NCBI RefSeq assembly: GCF_003967535.1
Contig: NZ_BIFR01000001.1
Span: 1,859,001 to 1,923,000 of the forward strand
Reading direction: 5' to 3'
DNA from: Tengunoibacter tsumagoiensis
GTDB taxonomy: Bacteria; Chloroflexota; Ktedonobacteria; Ktedonobacterales; Ktedonobacteraceae
Length of the DNA stretch: 64,000 nt
Of the stretch, positions 62,324 to 64,000 are shown in pieces. Numbering within the stretch: position 1 is the stretch's first letter; every line of letters begins with the position of its first letter. The position numbers were made by a program, and so were the translations under genes. Under the pieces are notes generated by a model. It was not told where the DNA came from and made no database searches. It saw only the letters and a list, made by a program, of their open reading frames with translations.

Positions 62324-63373
62324 CTATTGGGCACAGTAGACATCAATGCCCTGACCTATTTCAGGAACATAGACCTGATTTGTGCGCGCATCGACGGCAA
62401 CCGAGTGGGAATTAGGCGCAACTGGAATGTTTGTGAGCCATTGCAAACTTTCCGCATCGATCACGCCGATTGAGGGGCTAGCAGGATCACGTCCAGCCGC
62501 CAGGTAATAGCGTCTATCGCCGGAATTGTACCAGACCTGATCAATGCTGCTCACTTGCGAGATCGTCGCAACCACATTGCCATTGCGTGTATCCAGCACA
62601 ACAGGGTTCCCATCGCAGCCAACCAGCAGATGACGGCCAGGACCACTGGCCAGCCCGCTTGGTTGACAGGCATCTGGCAGCGGATAGGTCGTGAGCAGAG
62701 AACGCGTAAGAGGATCAACAACAGCAATCTCCCCTCCAGGATGATCATTGGTCGTAGGTATCGCGATCAGAAAATGCTGCGAGATGGGGTCCCAATGAGG
62801 CTGCTCAATGCCATTGGCACCAGGAATGCTCAAGCGGCTCACTACCTGGTAGGTCTGAGTATCAATAAACGAGACGAAGGGAGGGACTTCAGAGCCGTTC
62901 GTCACGGCCAGCAAGTGATCCTGTGCATCATACGTGAGTTCATCGGCCCGGGCTTTCCCCCCCGTTGAGATGGTAGTAATGGGCTCCAATGAATCCTGAT
63001 TGAATACCTTCACTGTACTATCGCCATCACCAGCCCAGATGCGGTGCTGGTCATCAACGAGTAAGCCATCTGGACCTTTAGTTCCACTATTGTTGTGGTA
63101 GCCAGTAAAGCCGGAGAGAGAATTGAGATACTGATGGGTATCAGTATCAAAGATGTCCACACGAGCATTGCTGGAGTCCGAGAAGTAGTAGCGGTGGGCA
63201 CTGGCATCGACCCAGCTAGTATCAAAGACCCAGAAGCCAAAGGCCGGAATATTGGGCCCCTGCATAGTTGCGCTAAGTTGATAGTTTGGAGTGTCAGCAT
63301 AAGTGTTGGCAGTGAAAGAAAAGAAGAGTGTAAGAAGGAGAAGTGGCTTACCTATATAGCGGAGATGTCGCAT
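62324..63373 (-). CDS. Secreted YVTN/NHL-type beta-propeller protein
   Basis: A 349-residue exported protein. ATG 63373 opens MRHLRYIGKPLLLLTLFFSFTANTYA, a signal peptide; AAAGGA lies 9 bases upstream. The body has seven-bladed propeller repeats: SSNARVDIFDTDTHQYLNSL, GDSTVKVFNQDSLEPITTIS, TQTYQVVSRLSIPGANGIEQPHW, GNVVATISQVSSIDQVW and NSHSVAVDARTNQVYVPEIGQGI. Such YVTN-type proteins bind or sense at the surface. No catalytic residue was identified. Confidence 0.82.
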   Translation of the reverse strand: MRHLRYIGKPLLLLTLFFSFTANTYADTPNYQLSATMQGPNIPAFGFWVFDTSWVDASAHRYYFSDSSNARVDIFDTDTHQYLNSLSGFTGYHNNSGTKGPDGLLVDDQHRIWAGDGDSTVKVFNQDSLEPITTISTGGKARADELTYDAQDHLLAVTNGSEVPPFVSFIDTQTYQVVSRLSIPGANGIEQPHWDPISQHFLIAIPTTNDHPGGEIAVVDPLTRSLLTTYPLPDACQPSGLASGPGRHLLVGCDGNPVVLDTRNGNVVATISQVSSIDQVWYNSGDRRYYLAAGRDPASPSIGVIDAESLQWLTNIPVAPNSHSVAVDARTNQVYVPEIGQGIDVYCAQ

Positions 63374-63594
63374 AGGAACGTTCCTTTCCCAAAGAAAGAG
63401 CAATTTCTAGCTTTGGCTACAGAAAAACATGACATGCCATATAAAGTATAGTATTTTATTTGAAATAGTCTAATGACGATTATCAATCTAGATACTGTGG
63501 AGATGTCAGACTATAGCTGTTGTTCTGACAGAGCTACTCTCTCAGGAAAAGTGATCTGTGGGAGCTGCATTCAAACGGTGGGGAGATCGAAGGG

Positions 63595-63624
63595 GTGGAT
63601 TGCGGAGACTATTCTGCAATCCAC
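63595..63624 (-). terminator. Possible terminator hairpin
   Basis: GTGGATTGC (63595-63603) and GCAATCCAC (63616-63624) form a perfect 9-bp stem with a 12-base loop. The T tract is weak. It lies after the partial gene at the right edge. Confidence 0.5.
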
Positions 63625-63639
63625 GCATGAACAGTTTGA

Positions 63640-64000
63640 TTAGCTAATGGCATATAAGCGAGCTGGTTTATTGGGGGAGAGCATCTCTTTCGTGGCCCCC
63701 ATACCAGCCAGGGCCAGGGAGGCCGAGAGACGGATGGGATGTTTTTGTTGCTCTTGAGAGGAGAGTTGCTGTAACAATGGGATCGTAGTTGGCTCATGCA
63801 ATAGGGTCAGTAGCCAGACGATAGCTTCGCGTTCTTCTGCGTTGTCGCGCTGGAGGGCTCGTACCAGGTGAGCAGCAAACCGGGGGCCAAACTGATTCAT
63901 AGAGAAGTCAAGGTGCTCACGTATCGCATTGGTGGAGAGGGAACTGGACAACGTCAAATCAATTAATTCATGGATCTTACTACGAAGATTTTTCCGAGAC
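63640..64000 (-). CDS. HEAT-repeat-like protein, C-terminal part (5' end outside window)
   Basis: The leftward frame is open to the last base of the window, so the start lies beyond it; the TTG at 63957 is internal. The visible 119 residues are helical and Leu/Ala-rich, with the HEAT-like pattern LVRALQRDNAEEREAIVWLLTLLHEPTTIPLLQQLSSQEQQKHPIRLSASLALAGMG. It is probably a repeat-protein scaffold or the tail of a larger regulator; not enough is present to say more. Confidence 0.6.
   Translation of the reverse strand, partial: SRKNLRSKIHELIDLTLSSSLSTNAIREHLDFSMNQFGPRFAAHLVRALQRDNAEEREAIVWLLTLLHEPTTIPLLQQLSSQEQQKHPIRLSASLALAGMGATKEMLSPNKPARLYAIS

Noticed and set aside
62246..62473. 75-codon rightward frame beginning MKWKEKRWYFQ with a good AGGAG site
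   Set aside because: Two thirds of it overlaps the well-supported propeller gene on the other strand, and it has no recognisable features.
1..64000. CRISPR array, rRNA or prophage in the window
   Set aside because: No regularly spaced repeats, rRNA core sequence or phage structural genes were seen; the only mobile traces are one IS5 element and an integrase fragment.

Overview
The window most likely comes from a bacterium of the class Ktedonobacteria (phylum Chloroflexota). This is inferred from the gene mix and not from a marker gene: many sensor kinases with GAF and PAS domains, a Roadblock/Roadblock/MglA-type GTPase cassette, a CheB-CheR-PAS-kinase giant, an oligopeptide ABC operon, several secreted beta-propeller or LamG-like proteins, and moderate GC. 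Most genes have clear Shine-Dalgarno sites (AAGGAG type). Many of the longest reading frames start upstream of the real start, so starts were moved to ATG/GTG/TTG codons with a well-spaced ribosome binding site.

Layout. 0-3 kb: tail of a LamG-like protein and a NarL-type two-component system. 3-7.5 kb: an acidic unknown protein, a GT39-type membrane glycosyltransferase, a nitroreductase and a tyrosine recombinase that has lost most catalytic residues. 7.5-12 kb: DNA-uptake genes comEA, a small membrane protein and comEC, then a zinc-ribbon membrane protein. 12-17 kb: secreted DUF4397 protein, tRNA-Arg(CCG) with an adjacent integrase remnant, and a two-gene heterodimeric ABC exporter. 17-24 kb: an MgtA-type Mg2+ P-type ATPase behind a long leader, and a CheB/CheR/PAS/kinase fusion. 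24-27 kb: a MerR-family regulator whose 5' leader is split by a complete IS5-family element with TTA target duplication, an unknown gene, and a thioredoxin behind a classic MerR-type promoter (19-bp spacer with dyad). 26.8-34 kb: signalling and stress block (PhoB-type regulator, two kinases, two tandem-domain universal stress proteins, one unknown). 34-39.6 kb: 2-hydroxyacid dehydrogenase, MurB, a secreted six-hairpin glycosidase-like protein, and a lone DhaL. 39.8-48.9 kb: RecQ-type helicase with a Tudor-like tail, a five-gene Opp/Dpp operon behind two dyads, VKOR, and a GNAT acetyltransferase. 49-52.7 kb: a nuclease-like/zinc-ribbon/DEDDh exonuclease fusion, an ABC-2 exporter, and a 54-residue Lmo0937-like membrane protein. 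52.8-57.7 kb: guaB with a leader terminator, a PQQ-type propeller, a LamG-like lipoprotein and an amidase. 58-64 kb: Roadblock-Roadblock-MglA cassette, DUF429 protein, EamA transporter, HAD protein, secreted propeller and the edge of a HEAT-repeat gene.

Functional links seen: comEA-x-comEC work together in DNA uptake; the two ABC half-transporters form one composite pair; the MerR protein and the thioredoxin share a CTTAAAGT-type dyad, which suggests one regulon; kinase/regulator pairs at 1-3 kb and 26.8-28.4 kb are each co-directional with about 21-bp gaps; VKOR and thioredoxin are both thiol-redox proteins but are not adjacent. No CRISPR array, prophage, rRNA or obvious defence island was seen. 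The items most worth follow-up are the guaB leader attenuator, the long mgtA leader, the IS insertion that uncouples merR from its operator, the degenerate recombinase, and the nuclease-like/DEDDh fusion.
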